A DNA stretch of 58,519 nucleotides from NCBI GenBank assembly GCA_021803105.1, contig JAJZMC010000011.1, forward strand, positions 1 through 58,519, in the 5' to 3' direction. Of the stretch, positions 32,984-42,204 are shown in pieces. This DNA comes from a bacterium (GTDB lineage: Bacteria; Patescibacteriota; Saccharimonadia; Saccharimonadales; UBA4665). Numbering within the stretch: position 1 is the first letter of the stretch; each line of letters opens with the position of its first letter. The position numbers and the translations under genes are program-made. The notes below the pieces were generated by a model, which was given only the letters and a program-made list of their open reading frames with translations, did not search any database and was not told the DNA's origin.

Positions 32984-33391
32984 TTAAGCTTCCTTAGCTT
33001 CAACGGCTTCAGGAACTGATTCACTCAGTACTTCTTCTTCAATATCAGGCTTTAAATCTTCACTAACTTCGACCGCGGTTGTTTTATTCCTACGTAATTT
33101 TTCAGGTGATTTAATTTTAGCAATCTGTTTAATTGGTTTTTTAACCCAAGTAGGCAAAGTAATTTTTTGTTGGTTTAGTAAGCCAATAACTCGTGAGGAA
33201 GGTTGAGCACCATTGTTTAAATAAACCTTGATTTTATCTTTATTTAAAACTAACTCTTTAGTGTGCGGATTATAATTACCTAAAAAAGCTATAACATTAC
33301 CAGAAGTTGATGTTCTTCTTGAATCCTGAACAACAATTCTAAACATTGGATCAGCTTTACGACCAGTTCTTTGCATACGAATAGATAACAT
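32984..33391 (-). CDS. rpsP: Ribosomal protein bS16 with C-terminal extension
   Basis: bS16 binds 16S rRNA in the small-subunit body. The sequence begins MLSIRMQRTGRKADPMFRIVVQDSRR, canonical except that LSIRMQRTGRK replaces the commoner V-x-IRL-x-R-x-G-x-K. It then has NYNPHTKELVLNKDKIKVYLNNGAQPSSRV. Residues about 85-135 are a Lys-rich then acidic tail not needed for the core fold. It is the first gene of rpsP-KH-trmD. Confidence 0.95.
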   Translation of the reverse strand: MLSIRMQRTGRKADPMFRIVVQDSRRTSTSGNVIAFLGNYNPHTKELVLNKDKIKVYLNNGAQPSSRVIGLLNQQKITLPTWVKKPIKQIAKIKSPEKLRRNKTTAVEVSEDLKPDIEEEVLSESVPEAVEAKEA

Positions 33392-33517
33392 CTATATTTA
33401 ATTTCCTTTAGTCTAACTTAAGATAAGATTTAATAAATAAAACTATAATGCTCATTTTACAGATATATCTCTCTGTTGTCAAATAATATTATAATTTAAT
33501 CAAAATACAGTTAATAT

Positions 33518-34237
33518 TCATACTTTTTCTGAAGTTACTAATTTTTTGTAATAAACCAGAGCATTGATTGCTGCATTTTGTTGAGCAATCTGCTTAGATG
33601 GACCTTCTCCCTTACCACGTAATATATTATTAACATAAACACCAACTGTAAAAACCTTTTCGTGATCTGGACCTTCCTCCGAAATAACCCGATAAACCGG
33701 AGTAGTTACTTCTTTACTTTGAGCTAATTCTTGTAGATGAGATTTTGGATCCATCCAAGAACCTGTCGATAAAATGTTATCTAATGTTACTATTAAACTA
33801 CTGTGAATAAATTCTTTAGCACTATCATAACCAAGATCTAAATAAATAGCCCCAATAACAGCCTCATAACAATTAGCTAAAATCTGTTGTCTAGCTCTAT
33901 CACTGCCTCTTTTCTCTCCCTTAGAAAGTCTCAAGAGATCAGCAAAATTATATTTTTCAGCTACTGATCCAATACTTTCAGTTCGAACTAAACTACTACG
34001 CCAATTAGTTAAAACTCCTTCTGGTTCCTGATAATTTTTAAACAAAAATTCGGTCACAACTAATTCTAAAACCGCATCACCTAAAAATTCTAGCCTCTCA
34101 TTATGTTCAAAAACAGTTTTTTTATGTTCATTTAAATATGAACGATGAGTAAATGCTGTAATTAAAATATTAATATTATTAAAAGTAACCTTTAGAGTTT
34201 CCTTGGCAAATTTAATATAATTATTATCTTCCATCAT
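33518..34237 (-). CDS. rnc: Ribonuclease III
   Basis: RNase III cuts double-stranded RNA during rRNA processing and mRNA turnover. The 239-residue protein has the signature HNERLEFLGDAVLELVVTEFLF (catalytic Glu and Asp), the second metal site in NCYEAVIGAIYLDLGYD, and a C-terminal dsRNA-binding domain (about 165-235) ending GKGEGPSKQIAQQNAAINAL. Length is standard. It follows the NUDIX gene by 10 bases. Several long RNA stems in this window are possible substrates. Confidence 0.96.
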   Translation of the reverse strand: MMEDNNYIKFAKETLKVTFNNINILITAFTHRSYLNEHKKTVFEHNERLEFLGDAVLELVVTEFLFKNYQEPEGVLTNWRSSLVRTESIGSVAEKYNFADLLRLSKGEKRGSDRARQQILANCYEAVIGAIYLDLGYDSAKEFIHSSLIVTLDNILSTGSWMDPKSHLQELAQSKEVTTPVYRVISEEGPDHEKVFTVGVYVNNILRGKGEGPSKQIAQQNAAINALVYYKKLVTSEKV

Positions 34238-34247
34238 AAAATTAAAA

Positions 34248-34754
34248 TCACGTCTTATTATTTCTTATTTTTTTCATTCCAAGTAAAATTAATTTTCCTA
34301 TATCATCATAAGCAATTTTATCGATTGCTTCACTTGGTGTAAACCATTTAATACCATTTAACCATTCTTCTGGCTGAAAATTATCACTATCAGCTAAGAC
34401 TTCCACTAGATAAACATGCATGGTCATTAAAACTAGAGTGTGTTCCCTACGATACCTGAAATTAACCTTACCAAGCCAAGAATAAACCTTGATATTATTC
34501 AACCCAGTTTCTTCTTTAATCTCTCGATCAGCAGTACGACGTGGCTCTTCATTAGGCTCAACGTGTCCCTTAGGAATAGTCCATCTATTTTTAGTGTCTT
34601 GGATTAATAAAATATCAACTTTTTCTGATTGATTTTTATCTCTTCTAAATATAACACCACCAGCAGTTGTTTCATGAACAACTTCTTCAATTTCAGCTCT
34701 TCGCCGATAAACTAATTTCTTAAATCCCTTAACTGGGTTGGGTCTTTTAATCAT
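34248..34754 (-). CDS. NUDIX hydrolase
   Basis: The 168-residue protein has a full Nudix box, KGHVEPNEEPRRTADREIKEETGL (G-x5-E-x7-RE-x2-EE-x-G-L with all catalytic Glu present). ETTAGGVIFRRD and DILLIQDTKNRWTIPKGH precede it. It would hydrolyse a nucleoside diphosphate linked to another group. The TAGGVIFR start and short length resemble Ap4A hydrolase or RppH-like MutT proteins, but the substrate is uncertain. The gene sits between nusB and rnc in one operon. Confidence 0.9.
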   Translation of the reverse strand: MIKRPNPVKGFKKLVYRRRAEIEEVVHETTAGGVIFRRDKNQSEKVDILLIQDTKNRWTIPKGHVEPNEEPRRTADREIKEETGLNNIKVYSWLGKVNFRYRREHTLVLMTMHVYLVEVLADSDNFQPEEWLNGIKWFTPSEAIDKIAYDDIGKLILLGMKKIRNNKT

Positions 34755-34771
34755 TGCACTCTACGTTTAAA

Positions 34772-35221
34772 TTATATTTTTTTAACTTTTTTAATTGTTT
34801 GTTTATTAGCTAACACAGTACCTAGAACACCATTAATAAATTTGGAAGAATTGGTACTACCAAAAGCTTTGGCAAGTTCCACAGCTTCATTTATAACAAC
34901 TTTTGGCGGAACATCTTTTTCATTATTAAGTTCATAAAGACCAATTCTTAAAATGACAAGATCTATTCGAGCAATTTGCTTTAAAGGCCATTCCGGAGCA
35001 ATAGGTTGTAAAATTTTATCAAGTTTCTGGCTATTTTTAAAAACACCCATTACTAAATCAGTGGTAAATTTAACGTCTTTCATTAAATTTGCATAACGAG
35101 CAATATTACGACCTAAAACTTCATCAAGATCACAAGATAAATCACCAGCATCCGTCCTAAAATCAACTTCATATAATGTCTGCAAAGCAATAATTCTGCC
35201 TAAATGTCGATTTGATGCCAT
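34772..35221 (-). CDS. nusB: Transcription antitermination factor NusB
   Basis: NusB binds boxA RNA with S10 in rRNA antitermination. The 149-residue all-helical protein has [14 protein letters not shown] near 7-20 and the C-terminal signature [54 protein letters not shown]. Both match the NusB RNA-binding fold. It precedes the NUDIX gene by 17 bases. Confidence 0.94.
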   Translation of the reverse strand: MASNRHLGRIIALQTLYEVDFRTDAGDLSCDLDEVLGRNIARYANLMKDVKFTTDLVMGVFKNSQKLDKILQPIAPEWPLKQIARIDLVILRIGLYELNNEKDVPPKVVINEAVELAKAFGSTNSSKFINGVLGTVLANKQTIKKVKKI

Positions 35222-35292
35222 ATCTTTTTTACCTTTTAATTTTTAAAAATAACCTATTTTAAATTACTTGGCAACTTAAATTACCACTACTA

Positions 35293-35451
35293 TTACTTGG
35301 TTTTTTTGATAACTTTTTTACCCGACTCTCTAACTGTTGTTCTGATTTTAATGGGCGATTTAGCGTTAACTCGTCTTGCTAAGTCTAAGACAAGATGACT
35401 CCGACGAGTACCCGTTTTTCGAGAACTAGTCCGTTTTTTTGGTTTACCCAT
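35293..35451 (-). CDS. rpmF: Ribosomal protein bL32, zinc-free form
   Basis: A 52-residue basic protein beginning MGKPKKRTSSRKTGTRRSH, which matches bL32 (A-x-PK-[KR]-[RK]-x-S-x-[SA]-x-x-x-x-RR-x-H). The two CxxC pairs that bind zinc in the usual form are missing, so this is the zinc-independent version. It lies between leuS and nusB on the same strand, a common place for rpmF. Lys/Arg content and a stop exactly at the expected length support the call. Confidence 0.88.
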   Translation of the reverse strand: MGKPKKRTSSRKTGTRRSHLVLDLARRVNAKSPIKIRTTVRESGKKVIKKTK

Positions 35452-35535
35452 ACCTTAATAATCTCCTTTGTTTCTACTTATTTTTATATTATGATACCTC
35501 TTTTACAATAAAAACTCAACAAAGCTTTAAAGAGT

Positions 35536-38013
35536 TTAAATAACAAAATTAATCAATTTATCTGATACAAAAATAACCCTATTAATTGTCTTATCTTTTA
35601 ATATAATTGCTATTTTTTCATGTCTTAAAGCTTCATTTTTAACTTCTTTTTCTTGACTATTCACTGGCATAGTTAAATTAGCTCGCCATTTCCCATTTAT
35701 TTGAACAACTATCGTAATTTTATCTTCGGTCAAATATGATACATCAGCTTTTGGCCAATCACTAAGATGAACTGACTGGGTCGAATTTGTTAAAACATGC
35801 CATAACTCTTCCGCAATATGTGGCGCAAATGGAGCCAATAATTTAATAAAAGACTCCAAACTACTTTGCCAAATCTCTACTTTTATTTTTTTATCTGAAT
35901 AATTTAATTTATACAAAATATTTAATGCTTCCATTTGAGCTGAAATAGCTGTATTAAAATTCATTTTTTCAATATCATCAGTGACTTTAGTAATTAATTT
36001 ATTAATAGTTGATAAAACTTTTTTCTCACTTAATTCATCAAATTCTGACGCAATCACATAATTCTGTTTTTCAACAAAATTATGTACAAGTACCCATAAC
36101 CTATTAAGGAAACGATACGTACCACCTAAAATTTCTGGATTCCAAGCCGTTGTTAAATCATACGGTGCAATAAAAGCAATTGCTATTCGTAATGAGTCAG
36201 CACCATAACCACTACGAATAACTTCAGTTGGATCAATTACATTACCCTTACTTTTACTCATTTTTGTTCCGTCTGGTCCTAAAATAATACCCTGGCCTCG
36301 TCTAGCAGCATATGGTTCCGGTGTTGGCACTAAACCTTGATCAAATAAAAATTGATGCCAAAAACGCGAATATAATAAATGAAGTGTAGTATGCTCCATG
36401 CCTCCTAAATAAAGATCAACCGCTTGCCAATAATCTAATTTTTTTCTATCAGCAAATTTTTGATCATTTTGAGGATCAAAATATCTTAAATAATACCAAC
36501 TACTACCAGCCCAGTTTGGCATGGTATCAGTTTCTCGTTTAGCTGGTTTACCGCAGGTCGGACAAACAGTATTTACCCAACTATCAATCATCGATAATGG
36601 ACTCTGACCATTTTCAGTCGGTTCATAATTATCTACCGACGGCAAAACAACCGGTAACTGATCATCCGGTACTGCAACTGGACCATGATCCACGCAATGA
36701 ATAATTGGAATCGGCTCCCCCCAATAATGCTGACGAGAGAAAATCCAATCTCTTAACTTAAAATTAACTTTTTTAATGGCTAATTTTTTATCAACTAAAA
36801 ATTGCAAAATCTCAGATCTGGCAACTGAAGATGTTAGACCATCAAACTGCCCAGAATTAACTAAAATACCATCTCCACTAAAAACCAATTCACCAGACAT
36901 AACTTTTTTTGCTTTCTCCTTGTCTTTAGGTAAAACAGAATAAGTTGCTTTTATATGATGATTCTCCATAAAAACAGCATCCCTTTCATCATGAATATCA
37001 CCAAATACCGCTCCAGTACCGTAACCAACTAAAATAAAATCAGCTAACCAAATTGGAATTTTTTCTTGATTTATCGGATTAATGGCATAAGAACCAGTAA
37101 AAACACCTGTTTTATCTCGTTTTTCATCTTGACGTTCAATATCTGATTTGGATTGCGATGATATTAAATAATCTTTCACTGCTTGTTTGTGAGTAATCAA
37201 AGTTATTTTATCTACTAAAGGATGTTCCGGAGCTAAAATTATACAAGCAGCGCTATAAATTGTATCAATCCGAGTTGAAAAAACTTTTATCTGTACATCT
37301 GATTCATCGACCTGAAAAATAATTTCAGCACCCTCACTCCTACCTATCCAATTAATTTGTTGACTGGCTATCTTTGGCAAATAATCAACAGTAGACAAAC
37401 CATCTATTAGTCGATCAGCATAATCAGTAATCTTAAGCAACCACTGCTTTAATAATTTCTTTTCCACTAATGTATCACACCGTTCATGTCGACCGTTCAC
37501 TACCTCTTCATTAGCTAAACCAGTTTTACAAAACGGACACCAATTAATATATGTCTCATCCTGATAAGCAAGTCCTGCTTTAAAAAACTGTAAAAATAAC
37601 CACTGGGTCCATTTATAATAATTTGGATCAGAAGTACGAAAACTTCGATCCCAATCAATACTTAAGCCTAAACTAAGTAATTGTTGTTCGAATATTTTAA
37701 TATTATCGTCAGTAGCTTTTATTGGTGATATTTTATTTTTTATCGCGTAATTTTCAGTCGGTAAGCCAAAGGCATCATATCCCATTGGAAATAAAACATT
37801 AAAGCCACTCATTCTTTTATACCGAGCTATAACATCACCTAAAGTGTACTCACGGGTATGACCAACATGAATACCAGCACCAGACGGATAAGGAAATTCT
37901 GTCAACATAACGTATTTTGGTCTAGGGTCAAAGTCTATTGCCAGATAAATCTTATCGTCTTGCCATTTTTTTTGCCATTTAACTTCAATATTTTTCGGAT
38001 TATAACGTAACAT
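35536..38013 (-). CDS. leuS: Leucyl-tRNA synthetase
   Basis: LeuRS charges tRNA-Leu. The 825-residue protein has the class I motifs PSGAGIHVGHTREYT (HIGH variant HVGH) and KMSKSKGNVIDP. It also has the bacterial LeuRS zinc region (NWCPFCKTGLANEEV...CDTLVEKK), the CP1 editing domain (about 220-410, with GTGAVFGDIHDERD) and CPTCGKPAKRETDTMPNWAGSSWYYLRY. The C-terminal anticodon-binding and KFGXXL-like parts are intact. tRNA-Leu(TAA) is encoded in the same window. Confidence 0.97.
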   Translation of the reverse strand: MLRYNPKNIEVKWQKKWQDDKIYLAIDFDPRPKYVMLTEFPYPSGAGIHVGHTREYTLGDVIARYKRMSGFNVLFPMGYDAFGLPTENYAIKNKISPIKATDDNIKIFEQQLLSLGLSIDWDRSFRTSDPNYYKWTQWLFLQFFKAGLAYQDETYINWCPFCKTGLANEEVVNGRHERCDTLVEKKLLKQWLLKITDYADRLIDGLSTVDYLPKIASQQINWIGRSEGAEIIFQVDESDVQIKVFSTRIDTIYSAACIILAPEHPLVDKITLITHKQAVKDYLISSQSKSDIERQDEKRDKTGVFTGSYAINPINQEKIPIWLADFILVGYGTGAVFGDIHDERDAVFMENHHIKATYSVLPKDKEKAKKVMSGELVFSGDGILVNSGQFDGLTSSVARSEILQFLVDKKLAIKKVNFKLRDWIFSRQHYWGEPIPIIHCVDHGPVAVPDDQLPVVLPSVDNYEPTENGQSPLSMIDSWVNTVCPTCGKPAKRETDTMPNWAGSSWYYLRYFDPQNDQKFADRKKLDYWQAVDLYLGGMEHTTLHLLYSRFWHQFLFDQGLVPTPEPYAARRGQGIILGPDGTKMSKSKGNVIDPTEVIRSGYGADSLRIAIAFIAPYDLTTAWNPEILGGTYRFLNRLWVLVHNFVEKQNYVIASEFDELSEKKVLSTINKLITKVTDDIEKMNFNTAISAQMEALNILYKLNYSDKKIKVEIWQSSLESFIKLLAPFAPHIAEELWHVLTNSTQSVHLSDWPKADVSYLTEDKITIVVQINGKWRANLTMPVNSQEKEVKNEALRHEKIAIILKDKTINRVIFVSDKLINFVI

Positions 38014-38032
38014 AAGTTTTTCCTTTAAATTC

Positions 38033-39187
38033 TTAAAATTGTTTCAAGTAATTTGTTTTAAAAGTTGTCACTACACTAGATCGGGCTTTAAAACGTTCAC
38101 GAGCTAATTGTAGCAATTTTTCTACCAACAAAACGTTAGATATACCAGCTTTTTGAAAATTATGAGAATATAATGAACCTGGCATCGGATTAATTTCATT
38201 AAAATAAACCTTATTTGTTTTACTATCAACTAACATATCTATTCGGGCAATACCAGACAGACCAAACTCCTGGTAAACTTTTAAACCCAAAGACTGAGCT
38301 GCATCATATAAACTCTTTTCTAGTTTAGCTGGTACTTCACTATATCCTTGTGAGCCCTTGGAGCCAGTCTTAGCACCTTTTTTACCACCTTTTAAGTATT
38401 TAGTCTCAAAATCAAAAAAATCAGCCTGGTGAAGCATCGGTCTTTCTAGTAAAGCTGGTGTTAGCTTATCATTACCAATAATTGGCAAAGTAACTTCAAT
38501 CAAATTAGCCACTTCTTCTTCAACTATTACCAAATCATCATAATAAAAAGCAAGTTCTAAGGCATTTTTTAGTTCATCATTATTTTTTACTCTACTAATA
38601 CCAATTGATGACCCAAGATGAGCTGGTTTAACAAATATTGGAAACTTAAGGCGAGAATTAATATTTTTAATTACTTTGGTAAGTTTCAACTTAAAATCTG
38701 AAGTCTTAAAAGCTAAAAATTTACTCACTGGAATATTACAACCTAAAGCTAATTGTTTTGCTAATACTTTATTCATCGCGATTGCTGAAGCACTAACACC
38801 ACAACCAACATAAGCCACTCCACTCATTTCAAGTAATCCCATTAAATCACCATCTTCACCAAACGTACCATGCATAGCTGGAAAAACTAAATCAACTTTA
38901 AGTCTTTTAGTATGTAGTCTATTTAATTCAATCTCTAAACCATTATTAAACTTAAGGCTAACTGGTTTAGATTTAATCAAAAAATTATCAATCTTTCCGC
39001 TAGTAAATAATTCAATATTAGACAGCGCTTTATCGCAGTACCATTGGCCAGTTTTAGAAATATAAAGAGGTAATACTTTATATTTTTTAGTTAAAATTAG
39101 CGGAGTTATTATACTATTAATTGCTGTAATAATTGACACATCGTGCTCAGCGGATTGACCACCAAAAATAACTAAAATTGTTTCCAT
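38033..39187 (-). CDS. ddl: D-alanine--D-alanine ligase
   Basis: Ddl makes the D-Ala-D-Ala end of peptidoglycan precursors, using ATP. METILVIFGGQSAEHDVSIITA is the canonical N-terminus, so the start is placed at ATG 39187, nine codons inside the longer frame. GEDGDLMGLLEMSGVAYVGCGVSASAIAMNK, KPAHLGSSIGISRV, ARIDMLVD and FNEINPMPGSLYSHNF are ATP-grasp and substrate motifs. Length (384) is usual for larger Ddl. TATACT lies 9 bases before the ATG, again near-leaderless. It sits directly downstream of the murF-like gene, its pathway partner. Confidence 0.96.
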   Translation of the reverse strand: METILVIFGGQSAEHDVSIITAINSIITPLILTKKYKVLPLYISKTGQWYCDKALSNIELFTSGKIDNFLIKSKPVSLKFNNGLEIELNRLHTKRLKVDLVFPAMHGTFGEDGDLMGLLEMSGVAYVGCGVSASAIAMNKVLAKQLALGCNIPVSKFLAFKTSDFKLKLTKVIKNINSRLKFPIFVKPAHLGSSIGISRVKNNDELKNALELAFYYDDLVIVEEEVANLIEVTLPIIGNDKLTPALLERPMLHQADFFDFETKYLKGGKKGAKTGSKGSQGYSEVPAKLEKSLYDAAQSLGLKVYQEFGLSGIARIDMLVDSKTNKVYFNEINPMPGSLYSHNFQKAGISNVLLVEKLLQLARERFKARSSVVTTFKTNYLKQF

Positions 39188-39234
39188 AATATTCTTAGTA
39201 TAACAAGCAACCACTCGGATTGAAAAATCAATAT

Positions 39235-40677
39235 CTAACTATAATTATCTGGCCAATCATTTTGCATTAAAACTAGATCACCTTTTGCTACAAAAAGTTT
39301 TAGATTTAAATAAAATTCCAATGGATTACCTTCAATTCTTAATTCCTTATTAAACTTTTTACTCTCTAAACCGTTAACAATATACTTAGTGACTGAATTT
39401 TTCATTAATACAACTATATCAGGGTTAGTATCAGCAATCATTTCACCTATTCTAAAATGAATTTTTGCACTATCTCGTCCTTGATCAACTAAACCAGGAG
39501 TGACATAAATTTTACGTTTAAAATCTAATTCCTTCAAAAGAGCTAATCCGGCCTGTATCCCCTCTATGTTTCCATTATAGGTATCGTCTATAATAAATGC
39601 TTCAGCTAACTGATATGGTTGCATACGATGTTCGTAGGCATGAATATTAGCTACACCTTTAACTATTTGTTCATCACTAAGTCCTAATAAATCAGCAAAA
39701 GCTACGGCAAAAGCTACAAAAGTAACCTGATGTCTACCGATGATTTTAGCTTCTAACGATAGTTTTCTACCCGGTTTTGACATTATAAACTTAATTCCAT
39801 GAATTGAAATTTTAACATCAGAAATTTTCCAATCTAAAACTTTTTTTTGATTAAAACTCCGAGCTTCAATATTATTCATATATTTTTTCGTAAGTTCAGA
39901 ATCATTATTAATAAAAATATTATCACTAGAAACAAATTTAGAAATTGATAATAAATCCTCAGCTTGTTGATTTAAATCTTTATAATAATCTTGATGAACT
40001 GGTGCTAATCCAGTGATAACAGCAAATTTAGGATAAGTAATTTTAGCAAATTTAGTAATATCGCCAGGCTTACCTTCCCCATATTCAACCAAAACAATAT
40101 CTTCTTTACCAGTTAAAGTTTTAACAAACTTAGCCTGTGAACTAACAACATTCTTATTGTCTGGCGTGGCACGAACAGTTTTACCTTCCTTTAAAACAGT
40201 TAGTAATATTTCTTTCATGCTTGTTTTACCGTAACTACCCATAACAGCAACAACCTCGCCGGAATAGTTTCTAAAAGCATCATCTACTACAGTAGCTAAT
40301 TTAATATCTCTAGGATTAATAAAAAAAACTTTAGCTATAGTTAATAATAAAACGATTAAATAAGGCCAAACTAATGGATAAGCAATAATAATTGCTAAAC
40401 CATAATACTGTCCTCCAATAAAAATATTTTTTAAACCAAGTATTATAATGACTATTCCTAAAATAATCTGCCCAATTATTCCTAATCTTAAGCCTAATAA
40501 AACTAAATCAGAAACCTGGGTTTTTACTAAAGATTTTCTTTTAATAACTTGATTAAAATTTTTTGTTCGGCCTAACCATTTAAAATAAGCTCCCATATTA
40601 TATTCACTAGCTTGTAGCATATAAGTAATTACCGTAGGAAACTTGAAGCTATAAAGACTTAATAATGCTTTTATCAT
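39235..40677 (-). CDS. murF: MurF-like Mur ligase with N-terminal membrane region
   Basis: The protein would add D-Ala-D-Ala to UDP-MurNAc-tripeptide. The first 130 residues contain two or three membrane helices (about 68-88 and 95-123), absent from classical MurF. From about 140 the Mur ligase fold has the P-loop VMGSYGKTSMKEILLTVL, VEYGEGKPGDI, TGLAPVHQDYYKDL, FIIDDTYNGNIEGIQAGL and KIYVTPGLVDQG. The usual N-terminal substrate domain is replaced by the membrane part, a form seen in CPR genomes. It overlaps the alpha/beta-hydrolase gene by 4 bases. Confidence 0.88.
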   Translation of the reverse strand: MIKALLSLYSFKFPTVITYMLQASEYNMGAYFKWLGRTKNFNQVIKRKSLVKTQVSDLVLLGLRLGIIGQIILGIVIIILGLKNIFIGGQYYGLAIIIAYPLVWPYLIVLLLTIAKVFFINPRDIKLATVVDDAFRNYSGEVVAVMGSYGKTSMKEILLTVLKEGKTVRATPDNKNVVSSQAKFVKTLTGKEDIVLVEYGEGKPGDITKFAKITYPKFAVITGLAPVHQDYYKDLNQQAEDLLSISKFVSSDNIFINNDSELTKKYMNNIEARSFNQKKVLDWKISDVKISIHGIKFIMSKPGRKLSLEAKIIGRHQVTFVAFAVAFADLLGLSDEQIVKGVANIHAYEHRMQPYQLAEAFIIDDTYNGNIEGIQAGLALLKELDFKRKIYVTPGLVDQGRDSAKIHFRIGEMIADTNPDIVVLMKNSVTKYIVNGLESKKFNKELRIEGNPLEFYLNLKLFVAKGDLVLMQNDWPDNYS

Positions 40678-41423
40678 AATAAAAAATCCTCAATTAATTG
40701 CTTTACTTTATCTGGCTGATCTAAATAAACAAAATGTGAGCTATCATCTAAAACAATAAGTTTTGAGTTTTTTATTTTAGAACTTAACATTTGACCATAT
40801 GTAACAGGTGTTGCTTGATCATTCTTTCCATAAATAAGTATCGTTGGAATTTTTATTTTACTAGCCTCAACTAGTATATCTTCAGTAATAATTTTCTTAA
40901 AAGTACCCTGTAAATGTTCAGCTACCAACAAATCTGAACCAATTTTTTTATAAAAAATAGCTCTTATTTTTTTTCTAATCAATGAAGGTAACATATATGA
41001 TGAAAACTTACCAGTTTTTGCGACTATTCTAATTATTCTATTTCTGCCTTTATATTGATTTCTAATTCCAGCAGACGCTAATAAAATTAACTTTTGAGGG
41101 AATAATAATTTATTAGATATTATCTTAATTGCTATAGCTCCACCATTAGAGTGACCAACAATAGCATAGATTTCTAATTTTAATTTCTTCACTAAATTAC
41201 TTACACAAACGGAATAATCTAAAAGACCCCAATCTGTATTTGGACTATCACTTTCTCCAAAACCCGGTAAATCAACTGCTAGTACCTGATATCGTTTAAC
41301 TAACTGCTCTTTAATAATATTAAGGCCACTTGCCCTATCACCCCAACCATGCAGCAAAAGAATAACTCGGCCTTTTCCAACAAGATCATAATTTACTATA
41401 AGATCATTTATTACAACTTTCAT
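40674..41423 (-). CDS. Alpha/beta hydrolase
   Basis: The 249-residue cytosolic protein has LLLHGWGDRASG (oxyanion HG), LAVDLPGFGESDSP, the nucleophile elbow VGHSNGGAIAI, Asp in IYGKNDQATPV and His in DDSSHFVYLDQP, a complete triad. Substrate is unknown; homologues include esterases and C-C hydrolases. It overlaps the murF-like gene start by 4 bases, so the two are translationally coupled. It may act on cell-wall or lipid intermediates. Confidence 0.88.
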   Translation of the reverse strand: MKVVINDLIVNYDLVGKGRVILLLHGWGDRASGLNIIKEQLVKRYQVLAVDLPGFGESDSPNTDWGLLDYSVCVSNLVKKLKLEIYAIVGHSNGGAIAIKIISNKLLFPQKLILLASAGIRNQYKGRNRIIRIVAKTGKFSSYMLPSLIRKKIRAIFYKKIGSDLLVAEHLQGTFKKIITEDILVEASKIKIPTILIYGKNDQATPVTYGQMLSSKIKNSKLIVLDDSSHFVYLDQPDKVKQLIEDFLL

Positions 41424-41616
41424 TAATAGTTATTATACATATTCTATAAAGTTTTGAAGATAAATAATAAAATACTACTCTACAAAAGAGATTGTCTTAG
41501 AATCAATATACTGAACAGGTTGTGTGAAACTAGCTAATACAATGTGTCATTATATAGAAATTGAGACAAATATCGCAACTTGGCGGTTGGACTAAAGATG
41601 ATCTGCAACCTAATAA

Positions 41617-41847
41617 TCACGCTACTTGTTCTAGAGAGATAATTCGATCTTCATGATCATTTAATTGATGTGTCTGATCAGTAACAGCTACCCTGATTAT
41701 TTTAATATCAGATTTGAGTTCACGAATATCAGGTATAAGTTGTTTAAGTTCATGAATATCACCAGCTAAGTCGATTACTACTTTAGTTACTCCCTTAAAC
41801 TGATTGGTTAAATTCTCCAACAAAACTGCTATGTGATCATTTTTCAT
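41617..41847 (-). CDS. Small coiled-coil protein
   Basis: The 76-residue protein is predicted to be one or two long helices with heptad spacing (LLENLTNQFKGVTKVVIDLAGDIHELKQLIPDIRELKSDIKIIRVAV...LNDHEDRIISLEQ). No membrane segment or known domain. Proteins of this size and pattern occur in many genomes as oligomerising adaptors of unknown role. The 193 bases between it and the hydrolase gene hold no recognisable gene or hairpin. Confidence 0.5.
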   Translation of the reverse strand: MKNDHIAVLLENLTNQFKGVTKVVIDLAGDIHELKQLIPDIRELKSDIKIIRVAVTDQTHQLNDHEDRIISLEQVA

Positions 41848-42038
41848 ATTACTAGGTATTGTAAACCAATTAGATAATATTCACCAAATCTGTTTGAAAA
41901 TCATTTCACCTTCTTTTCCTGCTTTACTTTAATTCGCTTAAATATTATTCATTTACTAGTATTAAAAATAAACTCAAGATAAAAGTCATCCAAATTCCCA
42001 CTCGAGGTTCTGGTGATATATATTGGCATTGCTTTCGC

Positions 42039-42090
42039 CCAGGGTTTGGACGTCATGCATCTGGTGGAGATACAGGGATTCAAACCCTGG
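42039..42090 (-). repeat. Inverted repeat between tRNA-Ala T-arm and its 3' trailer
   Basis: CCAGGGTTTG (42039-42048) and CAAACCCTGG (42081-42090) are perfectly complementary, 32 bases apart. The second copy is the 5' half of the tRNA T-arm. In the precursor, the trailer could pair with the T-arm and block the mature fold. Confidence 0.6.
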
Positions 42091-42138
42091 ACCTCAGCGC
42101 TGCCAGCGCTGCGCTCTAATCAGCTGAGCTATATCCCC
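42062..42138 (-). tRNA. tRNA-Ala (anticodon GGC)
   Basis: Read on the minus strand: acceptor GGGGATA/TATCTCC with the alanine-identity G3-U70 wobble, D-arm GCTC...GAGC, anticodon stem CAGCG/CGCTG with loop CTGGCAG (GGC), T-arm CAGGG TTTGAAT CCCTG, discriminator A and an encoded CCA. All elements are intact. Confidence 0.97.
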
Positions 42139-42160
42139 TCAAAGAAAACGTTTTAATTAT

Positions 42161-42198
42161 AACAAAAAATACTAAGTATTTTTATTTTACTTAGTATT
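42161..42198 (-). terminator. Intrinsic terminator after the ligA-ncRNA region
   Basis: Minus strand: an 11-pair stem AATACTAAGTA/TACTTAGTATT (42188-42198/42168-42178) with a 9-base loop, followed by a T run. It would end transcription from ligA or from the folded RNA at 42205-42285, before tRNA-Ala. Confidence 0.8.
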
Positions 42199-42204
42199 TA
42201 TTGT

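Noticed and set aside
41985-42061. Short GC-richer open frames next to tRNA-Ala (for example a 35-codon frame starting MTSKPW on the minus strand)
   Set aside because: Frames overlap in several phases, no ribosome site or family match is seen, and the region is better explained as tRNA trailer.
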